Assembly: GCA_018651345.1 (NCBI GenBank) | Contig: JABIEF010000073.1 | Span: 62,001 to 126,000 of the forward strand | Reading direction: 5' to 3' | DNA from: Rhodobiaceae bacterium | GTDB lineage: Bacteria > Pseudomonadota > Alphaproteobacteria > Rhizobiales > TMED25 | DNA: 64,000 nucleotides | Part shown: in pieces, positions 19,801 to 27,143 of the stretch | How positions within the stretch are numbered: position 1 is the stretch's first letter | How the letters are laid out: every line of letters begins with the position of its first letter | Translations under genes and position numbers: made by a program | The notes under the pieces: model-generated | Database searches by the model: none | What the model was told of the DNA's origin: nothing | The model's input: the letters and a program-made list of their open reading frames with translations, nothing else

Positions 19801-20270
19801 TGATTGCATTTAAACAGGTTAATAATAATTTTCAAACACTATTCAAAAAACTTTTCAGTGGAGGAGAAGCTGAACTTAAGTTAATTGGTTCGGATGATCC
19901 TTTAGAAGCAGGCCTAGATATTATAGCATGGCCTCCAGGGAAAAAACCACAGACCATTTCACTTTTATCTGGAGGAGAGCAAGCTCTAACTGCTTTTGCA
20001 TTAATATTAGGAGTATTTCAAACCAATCCTGCACCAATTTGCGTTCTAGATGAAGTCGATGCCCCGTTAGACGATTCAAATATTCAGCGATTCAGCGATC
20101 TAATAAAAAGTCTAACCGAGGAAACAAAAACAAGATTTCTTATAATTACTCACCACCCTTATACAATGTCTAGTATGCATAGACTATTTGGCGTTACAAT
20201 GATTGATCAAGGTGTTAGTAAATTAGTATCTGTAGACCTTAGAACTGCTGAAAATTTAATAGACAAATAA
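16821..20270 (+). CDS. smc: Chromosome segregation/condensation protein SMC
   Basis: The SMC ATPase forms the core of bacterial condensin and organises replicated DNA. The N-terminal Walker A GPNGCGKSN is at about residues 31-39. Two long charged coiled-coil arms flank a hinge near residues 500-650. The C-terminal head has the ABC signature LLSGGEQALTA near 1050 and Walker B CVLDEVDAPLDD near 1073. At 1149 aa it is full length and intact. It lies between the dsbA-like gene and atpI, the order seen in other Alphaproteobacteria. scpA and scpB are not in the window. Confidence 0.97.
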   Translation: MEFTKLKLLGFKSFVDPVELDIKSGLTGIVGPNGCGKSNLLEALQWVMGETSYKNLRGSEMDDVIFAGTQNITARNMAEVTLTIDNKKKDCPPEYANDEVIEITRRIDRNEGSTYYINSKEKRAKDVQLFFADLSSGAHSVSLVRQGQISQIVAAKPIDRRKILEEAAGISGLHHRRHEAELRLDATLLNLERIDDVTGEINLQLSSLKRQSNQAVRFKKIAEEVRNLESLMLFLKWNEITNSNDEIKQKKTTLQTEVQDYTIKVSELSGKENKYFEMSKPIREQERQLNNQLQDLLNQDSNLKNELHYIREKKLNSAATISQIKSDIIREESNLKDQNEQMKLLKDKEKLYKTRISNITEIEQKASKEALYAKENLINLEEKYNKKTSELINTKAIRTADKNRIIEYKTELHKLKLEKDQLVTTSEDANKDSIDLLQKTKIVLYTSKEKSKKIEKKILEYEENNLFLIANEKNIQENLTEVRISIDRLETEKNIYNKILEEKNGGTPTLEERISVTNGYEKAIITMFEDNLEVTLDKNDHTYWRHMENEIKYNKLPSNTIPIKKYITGPKEIDLLINHVGLVERENGANLQKQLYPGQILVSIEGDLWRWDGYTSRAKEDEVGNKIYAKNRLEIIGIELTDKNKLFNAASKEHKNITTQILEHKQAEISLRDERRILLENQDELQNKIASIEQKLWDKKETLISQSQRKKFLEESIVQINHNINSCKIQLSKAIDENILEIEMEPLKRNFFMAKSNADSKDFISKNLTNEKKSFEDDLSRIFTDHILWEKRNVQTIDYIEGLRKRLLDSMNAENELSILPDKIEQKRIELSLEIELTKKDRNKLLEDIQEAELNLHKYQKLSRSEGSILSEKRELLAHTKAQYDAMLERKEDLNKKINTSLSCSPEEILNKYNLLEIYEKNRLNIEDIENKIISSKNQREAIGSVNLMAQEEYDHLFSRAGKLVTEKEDLLKAIETLKNGVKEINTEARQRLLIAFKQVNNNFQTLFKKLFSGGEAELKLIGSDDPLEAGLDIIAWPPGKKPQTISLLSGGEQALTAFALILGVFQTNPAPICVLDEVDAPLDDSNIQRFSDLIKSLTEETKTRFLIITHHPYTMSSMHRLFGVTMIDQGVSKLVSVDLRTAENLIDK

Positions 20271-20285
20271 TCAATACCTAATATA

Positions 20286-20325
20286 AATATGACAGAATAT
20301 GATAAAATATGACAAAATATGACAA
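20286..20325 (+). repeat. Four tandem copies of a 10-bp unit (AATATGACAA) over the atpI start
   Basis: Units read AATATGACAG, AATATGATAA, AATATGACAA and AATATGACAA with no spacer. Each contains ATG, so start codons recur every 10 bp (20289, 20299, 20309, 20319) in rotating frames. Only the third opens atpI. The first two encode seven-codon peptides, and the first ends in a TGA (20310-20312) that overlaps the atpI ATG. Confidence 0.9.
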
Positions 20326-20629
20326 AAATATTTATAAGACTAAATTAAAGAAAATTGATGAAAAGCTGGCAACTATAAAAAAAAGCTACCAGAAAAACCT
20401 TGATAATCAGGAATCTACAAAAAGAGGCAATCAAATAGGCTTTGCATTTAGACTTGCAACGGAGCTTGTTGCCGGCTTTGTAGTTGGGGGAATAATAGGA
20501 TGGTATCTAGATAAATGGCTTGGGACGCTTCCAATTTTCCTCTTTTTATTTTTTGCCCTTGGCGCAGCTGCTGGTGTATCAAACATTATTAAAACAGCTA
20601 AAAAACTCAATAATAATGACCAAGAATAG
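20309..20629 (+). CDS. atpI: ATP synthase accessory protein AtpI
   Basis: AtpI is a small membrane protein encoded at the head of F0 operons. It is implicated in c-ring assembly and possibly Mg2+ handling. Two hydrophobic segments are visible after a basic, soluble N-terminal 35 residues: LATELVAGFVVGGIIGWYLD and a second from about residue 72 (LPIFLFLFFALGAAAG). The length of 106 aa is normal. It sits 38 bp after smc and 125 bp before atpB. The start lies inside a tandem 10-bp repeat, with two tiny upstream ORFs and no clear Shine-Dalgarno. Confidence 0.88.
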   Translation: MTKYDKNIYKTKLKKIDEKLATIKKSYQKNLDNQESTKRGNQIGFAFRLATELVAGFVVGGIIGWYLDKWLGTLPIFLFLFFALGAAAGVSNIIKTAKKLNNNDQE

Positions 20630-20754
20630 TAAAATATGCTGAATTCACAACTATCTTTATTAAATATGTCTATAAACACATAAAATTGCTATTAATATGA
20701 TTAAAAATTATATATAAGTTTGATGTAAATTAGTTTTTTTAATGGAATAATTTA

Positions 20755-21534
20755 ATGGCAACGAATAATCATGTTATGGAGAATGCAGGAGATGCTGCAC
20801 ATGGGGCTAGCCCTATACAGCCGATGCACCAATTCGAAATTGTAGATTTAATTCCACTTGAACTATTTGGGGTTAATATATCTTTTACAAATTCCTCTCT
20901 TTTTATGGTGGTTGCTGTTCTAGCAATTATTGGATTAACATTACTAACTGTTGATGGTCGCGCAACAGTACCAGGAAGATTACAATCAATCGCTGAATTA
21001 TCTTATGAATTTGTTGCCAAAATGGTGCGAGATAATGTTGGCGATTCAGGCCAGAAATATTTCCCATTTGTCTTTAGCTTATTTATGTTCGTTTTAGCGT
21101 GTAATCTAATAGGTATGATTCCTTATACATTCACCGTAACGAGTCATATAGCTGTAACTTTTGCATTATCAGCTGTAATATTTATTGGCGTAACTGTCCT
21201 CGGATTCATAAAACACGGGATTCATTTTCTCAAGTTTTTTGTTCCCTCTGGAATTCCAATTGCGCTTATGCCACTATTAGTTATAGTCGAAGTAATTTCA
21301 TATTTTACAAGACCAATAAGTCTATCCGTTAGGTTGTTTGCAAATATGATGGCAGGTCATACTATGATAAAAGTATTTGCTGGTTTTGTTGTTATGATGG
21401 GATTTGCTGGAATAGCACCTTTAGCTCTTATTGTAGCTTTTACAGGACTAGAGATATTAATTGCCTTTTTACAAGCCTATGTTTTTGCGATATTAACATG
21501 TATATATCTGAATGACGCAATTCATATGCATTAA
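20755..21534 (+). CDS. atpB: F0F1 ATP synthase subunit a
   Basis: Subunit a forms the proton half-channels against the c-ring in the inner membrane. The essential Arg is R193 in [17 protein letters not shown]. Hydrophobic segments run from about residue 47 to the C-terminus, as expected for a 5-6 helix protein. The length of 259 aa is normal for Alphaproteobacteria. A weak purine stretch (GGAATAA) precedes the ATG. It heads atpB-atpE-atpF'-atpF. The F1 genes are absent from this locus, as usual in the class. Confidence 0.97.
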   Translation: MATNNHVMENAGDAAHGASPIQPMHQFEIVDLIPLELFGVNISFTNSSLFMVVAVLAIIGLTLLTVDGRATVPGRLQSIAELSYEFVAKMVRDNVGDSGQKYFPFVFSLFMFVLACNLIGMIPYTFTVTSHIAVTFALSAVIFIGVTVLGFIKHGIHFLKFFVPSGIPIALMPLLVIVEVISYFTRPISLSVRLFANMMAGHTMIKVFAGFVVMMGFAGIAPLALIVAFTGLEILIAFLQAYVFAILTCIYLNDAIHMH

Positions 21535-21571
21535 TTTATATTTTAATTTAATTACAAACAGGAGAAAAAAA

Positions 21572-21802
21572 ATGGAACCAGAAGCAGCTAAATTAATAGG
21601 CGCAGGATTAGCATCAATAGCACTAGCAGGTGCGGGTGTCGGTATTGGTACAATATTTGGCAATTATCTTGCAGGAGCGTTACGTAACCCTTCAGCAGCG
21701 CCAGGTCAATTTCCAAATTTATTACTTGGATTTGCGTTGGCTGAAGCAACAGGTTTATTTGGACTTGTTATTGCACTCATTATGTTATTCGTTCCCCTAT
21801 AA
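21572..21802 (+). CDS. atpE: F0F1 ATP synthase subunit c
   Basis: The c subunit is a two-helix hairpin that oligomerises into the proton-driven rotor ring. The tracked ORF adds 20 spurious codons overlapping atpB. The real start is the ATG at 21572, with AGGAG 7-8 bases upstream, one of the best ribosome sites in the window, giving the normal 76 aa. The polar loop ALRNPSA separates the helices. The proton-carrying carboxylate is Glu58 in [11 protein letters not shown]. The residue pattern indicates an H+-type rather than Na+-type ring, an inference from sequence alone. A strong hairpin follows the stop. Confidence 0.96.
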   Translation: MEPEAAKLIGAGLASIALAGAGVGIGTIFGNYLAGALRNPSAAPGQFPNLLLGFALAEATGLFGLVIALIMLFVPL

Positions 21803-21810
21803 AAAATTAT

Positions 21811-21835
21811 TAGTTGCGGCGTAAAGCCGCAACTA
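21811..21835 (+). promoter_or_regulatory. GC-rich 10-bp perfect hairpin between atpE and atpF'
   Basis: TAGTTGCGGC and GCCGCAACTA pair perfectly around a GTAAA loop, eight bases after the atpE stop. No U-run follows on the plus strand, so it is not a standard terminator. It may protect the 3' end of an atpE-containing transcript or attenuate expression of the b subunits, matching the high c-subunit demand. On the minus strand it is followed by a T-rich run (ATAATTTTTT). Confidence 0.75.
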
Positions 21836-21859
21836 AAATAAATTTAGAGATATCAAAAT

Positions 21860-22348
21860 ATGCCACAACTAGATTTCCTAACGTTTCCATCGCAAATTAT
21901 ATGGCTTTTTATTACATTTACTGCCTTATATATTATCATGGCTAAGATTGCATTACCTAAGCTGGCAAATGCAATAGAATTACGTCGCGATATTATAGCG
22001 AGAGATCTTGAAGAAGCTGAACATTTCAAAGATGAATCAGAAAAAGCAGAAATTGAATACGAAAGTTTAATCAAAGAAGCCCACAGCAAATCAAATGTAA
22101 TAATAAAAGAAACAAAAGAAAAGCTTTCTCTACAATTTGAGAAAGAAAAAAAGAAAGTTGAAGAAGATAATTCAAAAAAAATAATTGAAGCTGAAAGTAA
22201 GATTTTAAATGCTAAAAATAACGCTTTAAGTCAGATTGATTCAATTGCCACCGATATATCAAAGACAATTGTTGAGAAACTTGTTGGAAGCAAAGGGTTA
22301 AAAGTAAATAATATTGAAGACAATATTAAACTTACAATAAATAACTAG
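21860..22348 (+). CDS. atpF': F0F1 ATP synthase subunit b'
   Basis: One of two diverged peripheral-stalk b subunits found in Alphaproteobacteria and cyanobacteria. One N-terminal membrane segment (about residues 8-29, IIWLFITFTALYIIMAKIAL) is followed by LPKLANAIELRRDIIARDL and a long charged coiled coil that contacts F1 delta. At 162 aa it is normal. It begins 24 bp after the intergenic hairpin and is followed 9 bp later by the second b gene. It is assigned b' rather than b because it comes first and starts with the P-Q-L-D-F-x-x-F-x-x-Q pattern. Confidence 0.92.
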   Translation: MPQLDFLTFPSQIIWLFITFTALYIIMAKIALPKLANAIELRRDIIARDLEEAEHFKDESEKAEIEYESLIKEAHSKSNVIIKETKEKLSLQFEKEKKKVEEDNSKKIIEAESKILNAKNNALSQIDSIATDISKTIVEKLVGSKGLKVNNIEDNIKLTINN

Positions 22349-22357
22349 GATTAATTA

Positions 22358-22840
22358 ATGTTAGATAAACCAGAAACGTGGGTTGCAGTTGGATTTTTAC
22401 TATTTATCTGTTTGGTTCTTTATTTAAAGGTTCCAAAGCTTATAACTAGTGCTTTAGACGATCGAGCAGAAAAAATAAGTAATGAATTAAAGGAAGCGAA
22501 GCTTCTTAGAGAAGAGGCTCATACATTGCTTAACGATTTCCAGAAAAAACAGAAAGAAGCAGAAAAAGTCTCAGAAAATTTAATAGCTAATGCTGAAAAA
22601 ATTGCTAAAGATTACATTAAAGAATCAAAAGAAAAATTAAATGAAACTTTAGATAGAAGAAAAAAATTAGCAGAAGAAAAAATTAAAAGAGCTGAAGCGG
22701 ATGCTATCAAAGAAATTCAAAATATGGCGATAGACATTGCGGTTAATGCAACAAGCAAATCATTATCCAATAATATAAATAATGAAACAAACAGCAAGCT
22801 AGTAGAAAATGCTATAAATAATTTAAATAAAATTAGCTAA
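22358..22840 (+). CDS. atpF: F0F1 ATP synthase subunit b
   Basis: The second peripheral-stalk subunit. It forms a heterodimer with b' that holds the F1 stator. The N-terminal segment ETWVAVGFLLFICLVLYLKVPK spans the membrane, then ALDDRAEKISNELKEAKLLREEA starts a Lys/Glu-rich coiled coil to the end. The length of 160 aa is normal. It is the last gene of the F0 operon, and no clear terminator is seen after it. Confidence 0.93.
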   Translation: MLDKPETWVAVGFLLFICLVLYLKVPKLITSALDDRAEKISNELKEAKLLREEAHTLLNDFQKKQKEAEKVSENLIANAEKIAKDYIKESKEKLNETLDRRKKLAEEKIKRAEADAIKEIQNMAIDIAVNATSKSLSNNINNETNSKLVENAINNLNKIS

Positions 22841-23149
22841 GATTTATAACGTTTCTATTAGATAATTCTATAATTTTCCATGTTAAGCCGAACTACCACA
22901 ATCTTATAATTGTTTCTGCTCTTACTCTGCATTAGAACTTAGCTGAATGGCGTAATTGGAGATTGATAATTCGTAGAACTAGAAAAACATTTAAAAAATT
23001 ACCAACACCCAGGATATATAAATTTTTCTATTATACTTGTAGTTAAAAGAAATCTTAGCACACTAATAATCTTCAAAGTTTTAAAGATTTCATGCCCGTT
23101 CCATTCCTTCAACGTTATGGGTATTATGCATATTTCGCAAAATCTTATA
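22841..23149. other. 309-bp spacer without an intact gene; possible gene remnant
   Basis: This lies between the convergent atpF and lipoprotein genes. It is less AT-rich than other spacers. One plus-strand frame (about 22848-23044) runs for roughly 65 codons with a single TAG in the middle, and the second half is very basic and aromatic (EWRNWRLIIRRTRKTFKK). I do not recognise it as a known protein. No tRNA T-loop signature or strong hairpin was seen. It may be a decayed gene, a small RNA locus or chance. Confidence 0.3.
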
Positions 23150-23734
23150 CTACTGATCTCTGTTATAACCTAATTGTTCAGAATTAAGATTAAATCCAGT
23201 TAAAATCTCGTATAAACTTATGTCTTCAACGGAATCAACATAAAATTCAAAATCCTTTACAACATGATCAAATCTTAGAAGAGTTCCACCTTCAGGCATA
23301 TCCGCTTTAATATTAATAAACTTTCTATTTGTTACGTCCGTATTATTCTTAACCAAAGCTACAAATATAGGCAGATTCTTGCTACCTGAAGCACCTTTTT
23401 GCCCTAACGCAACAGAACCGGATATATATAAATTCCCTTTAACTTGTAAATCCTCATAAGAACATTCATATGTGATTGTTTCTATTCTCGCCTTATGGAT
23501 TAAGTCACTTTCATCTGGTGATGCGTAAGAACTAAATTCATTCAAAGATACTGCATCAGCAAGAATCATTGCATTCGGACAAGGAATAACTTCATCTTTT
23601 GAAAATGGGTTTAACGAATATTTGGTTAAATCTGGCATACCTAGATTCGGCATTGATAAATCAGATACGGTCTCGCACCCTGTTAAAAATACTGGTAACA
23701 ATAAAATTATTAATCTATTAAACTTATTTTTCAT
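23150..23734 (-). CDS. Conserved alphaproteobacterial lipoprotein, function unknown
   Basis: A secreted lipoprotein: a basic start (MKNKFNR), a hydrophobic stretch and the lipobox LTGC with the acylated Cys at about residue 20. The mature part begins with a Pro/Leu-rich linker containing PNLGMPDLTKY and continues into a soluble beta-rich domain of about 130 residues with two further Cys (CPNAMI and ECSYED) that could form a disulfide. The tracked ORF opens at TTG. The ATG at 23734 directly precedes the signal peptide and is preferred (194 aa). I recognise no characterised function. It stands alone, divergent from ispH. Confidence 0.75.
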   Translation of the reverse strand: MKNKFNRLIILLLPVFLTGCETVSDLSMPNLGMPDLTKYSLNPFSKDEVIPCPNAMILADAVSLNEFSSYASPDESDLIHKARIETITYECSYEDLQVKGNLYISGSVALGQKGASGSKNLPIFVALVKNNTDVTNRKFINIKADMPEGGTLLRFDHVVKDFEFYVDSVEDISLYEILTGFNLNSEQLGYNRDQ

Positions 23735-23897
23735 TATATTTGACAATATTCTTATCCCCCAGAAGATCGCTTTTAAATATATTATTAACTATCTAATATC
23801 CATATCTAAATATTATTTTTATATATTATTCATATTATTTATTTAAAGCTATACAAATCTATAGACTATTTTTTACTATGTGGATAATAATTAACTT

Positions 23898-24857
23898 ATG
23901 TATGAAAATAATAACAAAAAAAATCTTAATGTATTTCTCGCCCAACCAAGAGGATTTTGTGCAGGCGTAGAAAGAGCAATACAGATAGTTGAAAAATCAT
24001 TAGAAAAATATGGAGCACCTGTATACGTAAGACATGAAATTGTTCACAATACTAACGTTGTTAATGATCTTAAAATCAAAGGGGCAGTGTTTGTTGAAGA
24101 ATTAGATGAAATTCCTAAAACAAACCAGCCAATAATTTTTTCTGCTCATGGGGTTCCAAAATCAGTTCCTGAGAATGCTAAGAGTAGGAATCTTTTTCAA
24201 ATAGATGCTACATGCCCTCTTGTATCAAAAGTACATATTGAGGCTGAAAAATTATATAAAAATGGTTTTGAAATAATACTAATTGGTCACCACGGGCACC
24301 CCGAGGTAATCGGAACAACAGGCCAATTACCACATGGAAAAATTAATCTAATAGAGACAATAAAAGATGCTGAATTATATAAAGCAAAAAACCCTAACAA
24401 ATTAGCTTACATTACCCAAACAACTCTCTCAGTAGATGACACAGAAGAAATTGTTAGGTGTTTAAAAAAAAGATACCCCAGCATCACAGCTCCTCATAAA
24501 GAAGATATATGTTACGCAACTACTAATCGACAAAATGTAGTAAAGAAACTATCTTCCCATGTTGATGCATTATTTGTTGTTGGGTCAAAAAATAGTTCAA
24601 ACTCCCAAAGACTTGTAGAAGTTGGCATAAAATCAGGCTGCAAAAAATCTTATTTAATTGAAGATGAGAACGAAATAAAATGGAGTGTAATAAAAAATAT
24701 TGAAAATTTAGCAATAACTGCTGGTGCATCTGCTCCAGAGAAGATAGTACAAAAAATAATAGAAACGTTATCGAATGAATTTAATGTTAACCTAGAATTT
24801 TATAACCACATTAATGAGGATGTTTTCTTCAAATTACCAGTTGAATTCAATGAATAA
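23898..24857 (+). CDS. ispH: 4-hydroxy-3-methylbut-2-enyl diphosphate reductase
   Basis: The last enzyme of the MEP pathway, reducing HMBPP to IPP and DMAPP with a 4Fe-4S cluster. The three cluster Cys are C21 (PRGFCAGVERA), C106 (DATCPLVSKVH) and C205 (DICYATTNRQ). The catalytic Glu region TQTTLSVDDT is present. At 319 aa it is complete. It starts ispH-thrB-rnhA, a common alphaproteobacterial string, with 14 bp to thrB. With ispE in this window it shows that isoprenoids are made by the MEP route. Confidence 0.97.
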   Translation: MYENNNKKNLNVFLAQPRGFCAGVERAIQIVEKSLEKYGAPVYVRHEIVHNTNVVNDLKIKGAVFVEELDEIPKTNQPIIFSAHGVPKSVPENAKSRNLFQIDATCPLVSKVHIEAEKLYKNGFEIILIGHHGHPEVIGTTGQLPHGKINLIETIKDAELYKAKNPNKLAYITQTTLSVDDTEEIVRCLKKRYPSITAPHKEDICYATTNRQNVVKKLSSHVDALFVVGSKNSSNSQRLVEVGIKSGCKKSYLIEDENEIKWSVIKNIENLAITAGASAPEKIVQKIIETLSNEFNVNLEFYNHINEDVFFKLPVEFNE

Positions 24858-24871
24858 GATGGTTTTATAAT

Positions 24872-25837
24872 ATGGCCGTATATACAAAAGTAAACGAGAT
24901 TGAATTAAAGAAATTTTTAAGCAATTATCATATAGATGACTTCACCTCCTACACAGGTATTGCAGAGGGTGTTGAAAATACAAATTATTTAATATTATGT
25001 GGGCAAACTAAATACATCCTTACATTGTATGAAAAAAGAGTATCAGAGAAAGATTTACCATTTTTTATAAACCTTCTTAATCACTTGAAAGAAAAAAAAA
25101 TAGGGTCTCCTATTCCTATAAAAATGAGTAATAACCAATATATTGGAAAAATCAATGGAAAATCAGCTGCTCTATTTAGTTTTGTAGAAGGATTTTCGAT
25201 AAAAAAAATAACAGAAAATCATTGTAGTGAGGTTGGAAAAGCATTAGCAAATTTGCATATTGCCAGTAACGATAGTAATCTAATTCGTGAAAATACACTA
25301 TCTTTTAATAGCTGGAAAAATCTATATGTTACGATAGAAGATAAACTCGATAGTATAAAATTAGGACTGTCTCAAGAGATATCAACTGAGCTAGAAAATT
25401 TAAGAAGAAATTGGCCAGTAAATTTACCAAAGGGTATAATTCACGGAGACTTATTTCCAGATAATATTTTTTTCATTAATAAGAATCTTTCTGGCTTAAT
25501 AGATTTTTACTTCGCATGCGAAGAATTCTATGCCTTCGATATTGCTATTTGTATAAATGCTTGGTGTTTTGAAAATGATTATTCATTCAATATTACAAAG
25601 GCCAAAAGACTATTAAGCAATTATCAAAAAACACGTATTTTAACGAAAGAAGAGATCAAATCATTACCAATACTTTGCAGAGGCGCTGCATTAAGATTTC
25701 TCTTAACGAGATCTATTGATTGGCTTAATAAAACAGAAAATGTATTAGTGATTCCAAAGGATCCAATGGAATATTATAATAAGTTAAAGTTTCATCAATC
25801 TATTATCTCAGCAAATTATTATGGCTTATATGAATAA
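24872..25837 (+). CDS. thrB: Homoserine kinase (ThrB, aminoglycoside-phosphotransferase fold)
   Basis: Phosphorylates homoserine for threonine synthesis. This is the APH-like form found in Alpha- and Gammaproteobacteria, not the GHMP form. The N-terminus MAVYTKV followed by GIAEGVENTNYL is characteristic. The catalytic loop is IIHGDLFPDNIFF (about residues 189-201), and the DFG-like metal site is LIDFYFACEEFYAFD. The length of 321 aa is normal. thrC is 3 kb away on the opposite strand. The gene overlaps rnhA by 8-17 bp, depending on the rnhA start. Confidence 0.94.
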   Translation: MAVYTKVNEIELKKFLSNYHIDDFTSYTGIAEGVENTNYLILCGQTKYILTLYEKRVSEKDLPFFINLLNHLKEKKIGSPIPIKMSNNQYIGKINGKSAALFSFVEGFSIKKITENHCSEVGKALANLHIASNDSNLIRENTLSFNSWKNLYVTIEDKLDSIKLGLSQEISTELENLRRNWPVNLPKGIIHGDLFPDNIFFINKNLSGLIDFYFACEEFYAFDIAICINAWCFENDYSFNITKAKRLLSNYQKTRILTKEEIKSLPILCRGAALRFLLTRSIDWLNKTENVLVIPKDPMEYYNKLKFHQSIISANYYGLYE

Positions 25838-26279
25838 AGTAAGTAAAGTGATTAATATATATACGGATGGTGCTTGTTCTGGGAATCCGGGAAACGGAGG
25901 CTGGGGAGCATTCCTGTCGGATGGAAAATATTCAAAAGAAATTTATGGAGGCTCTAAAGAAACGACTAATAATAGAATGGAATTAACTGCAGCCATAGAG
26001 TCTATTAGAATTATCAAAAACCCTAGTAATATTATAATCAATACGGATTCTGTTTACGTAAAAGATGGAATTACTAAATGGATCGCGAATTGGAAAAAGA
26101 ATAACTGGAAAAACTCTCAAAAAAAAGATGTTAAAAATAAAGATTTATGGGAAGAACTTGATAACCTAATTAAAGATCATGAAATAGAGTGGAAATGGGT
26201 AAAGGGTCACGCTGGTAATATTGGAAATGAACGAGCCGATGAATTGGCAAGAAAAGGAGCTTCTGAACAGATCGAATAA
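25821..26279 (+). CDS. rnhA: Ribonuclease HI
   Basis: Cleaves the RNA strand of RNA-DNA hybrids such as R-loops and Okazaki primers. The four carboxylates are visible: D16 (YTDGACSGNPG), E54 (NNRMELTAA), D76 (NTDSVYV) and D140 (GNERADELA). The basic handle region WKKNNWKNSQKKDVKN is also present. At 152 aa it is full length. The tracked ATG lies inside the end of thrB (17-bp overlap). Met4 at 25830 cuts this to 8 bp and is equally possible. Translational coupling to thrB is likely. Confidence 0.95.
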   Translation: MAYMNKVSKVINIYTDGACSGNPGNGGWGAFLSDGKYSKEIYGGSKETTNNRMELTAAIESIRIIKNPSNIIINTDSVYVKDGITKWIANWKKNNWKNSQKKDVKNKDLWEELDNLIKDHEIEWKWVKGHAGNIGNERADELARKGASEQIE

Positions 26280-26294
26280 TGCGCTAATTTATAG

Positions 26295-27143
26295 CTATTG
26301 TTCAATAATAATATCTTCTTTTATTAAGCTATTTTCTGTGACTATAACTAATGATAAAACCTGACCAATGATGTCCTCAATCAGTTGATCTGAATGCACT
26401 TCGTAATAAAAACCTAGATTCCCATTAACCAATTTTTCTGGAGGATTTATGCTTGATAAATACAACTTCTCATTCTCTTCAATAAATAATGAAGCATTTT
26501 TTGATGCATTTAACTCTATTTTTAAATATAAATTCCCTTCGGTGCCTGTCGTAAGCCGAGCGTTTAATACCTTATTCTCACTTATGTAATTATATTTTGG
26601 AACCTGTTCTAACGCTTGATCAATTAATAATGATTTTTGTTCTGATAAAGACATCAGATTATCAATTTTATAGGACAACTTATTACTAACTGGTACGCAA
26701 ACAGTGTCACAAATACCATAATCAAATATTATATTAATATGTAATGGTTTCTTTATAGATTTAGGTTTTAAAATAATTGGAAATATTACACTGTCTCTGT
26801 ATCCATTAGACGATCCAAATGGCTGTAAAATAAGTTCTGGGATGGGATATTTAATATTGTATGCTTCTATGTTCGTTGAATTTTGAAAATCTATAATAGG
26901 AGATATACCTGAATCCCCTGGATTTCTCCAATATGAATAACTACCTTTTTCAATAGATAATTCTAACCCTACAATCAATTTTTTATCTAAATTATAATTA
27001 CCTATTATTAGACGAGTACTGGAATTATAATTATCTTTCCAAGCAGTTGTAATTTCATTACCTTGTGAGGTATCACTAAACCCTAGTAATATTAAGAAAG
27101 AAACTAGAAGCGATCTTAAAAAAATTATATTTTTAATGATCAT
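26295..27143 (-). CDS. DsbD N-terminal (alpha) domain-like exported protein
   Basis: A signal peptide covers about the first 28 residues. The remainder resembles the immunoglobulin-like thiol domain at the N-terminus of DsbD: beta-rich sequence, YWRNPGDSGISP, and a paired-Cys motif DYGICDTVCVP (C145, C149). No transmembrane channel or thioredoxin domain follows, so it is a standalone periplasmic domain of 282 aa, a form known in Alphaproteobacteria. Its likely role is accepting or passing electrons in periplasmic thiol reduction, perhaps for cytochrome or copper-site maturation given the linked cox genes; this is inference. Its start overlaps the upstream GNAT gene by 11 bp. Confidence 0.75.
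   Translation of the reverse strand: MIIKNIIFLRSLLVSFLILLGFSDTSQGNEITTAWKDNYNSSTRLIIGNYNLDKKLIVGLELSIEKGSYSYWRNPGDSGISPIIDFQNSTNIEAYNIKYPIPELILQPFGSSNGYRDSVIFPIILKPKSIKKPLHINIIFDYGICDTVCVPVSNKLSYKIDNLMSLSEQKSLLIDQALEQVPKYNYISENKVLNARLTTGTEGNLYLKIELNASKNASLFIEENEKLYLSSINPPEKLVNGNLGFYYEVHSDQLIEDIIGQVLSLVIVTENSLIKEDIIIEQ

Noticed and set aside
21512-21571. 20-residue N-terminal extension of AtpE
   Set aside because: It overlaps atpB, does not resemble the family, and the ATG at 21572 has a proper AGGAG site.
22921-22990. tRNA-like sequence in the spacer after atpF
   Set aside because: No T-loop GTTCRANTC, no acceptor pairing and no anticodon stem could be found.
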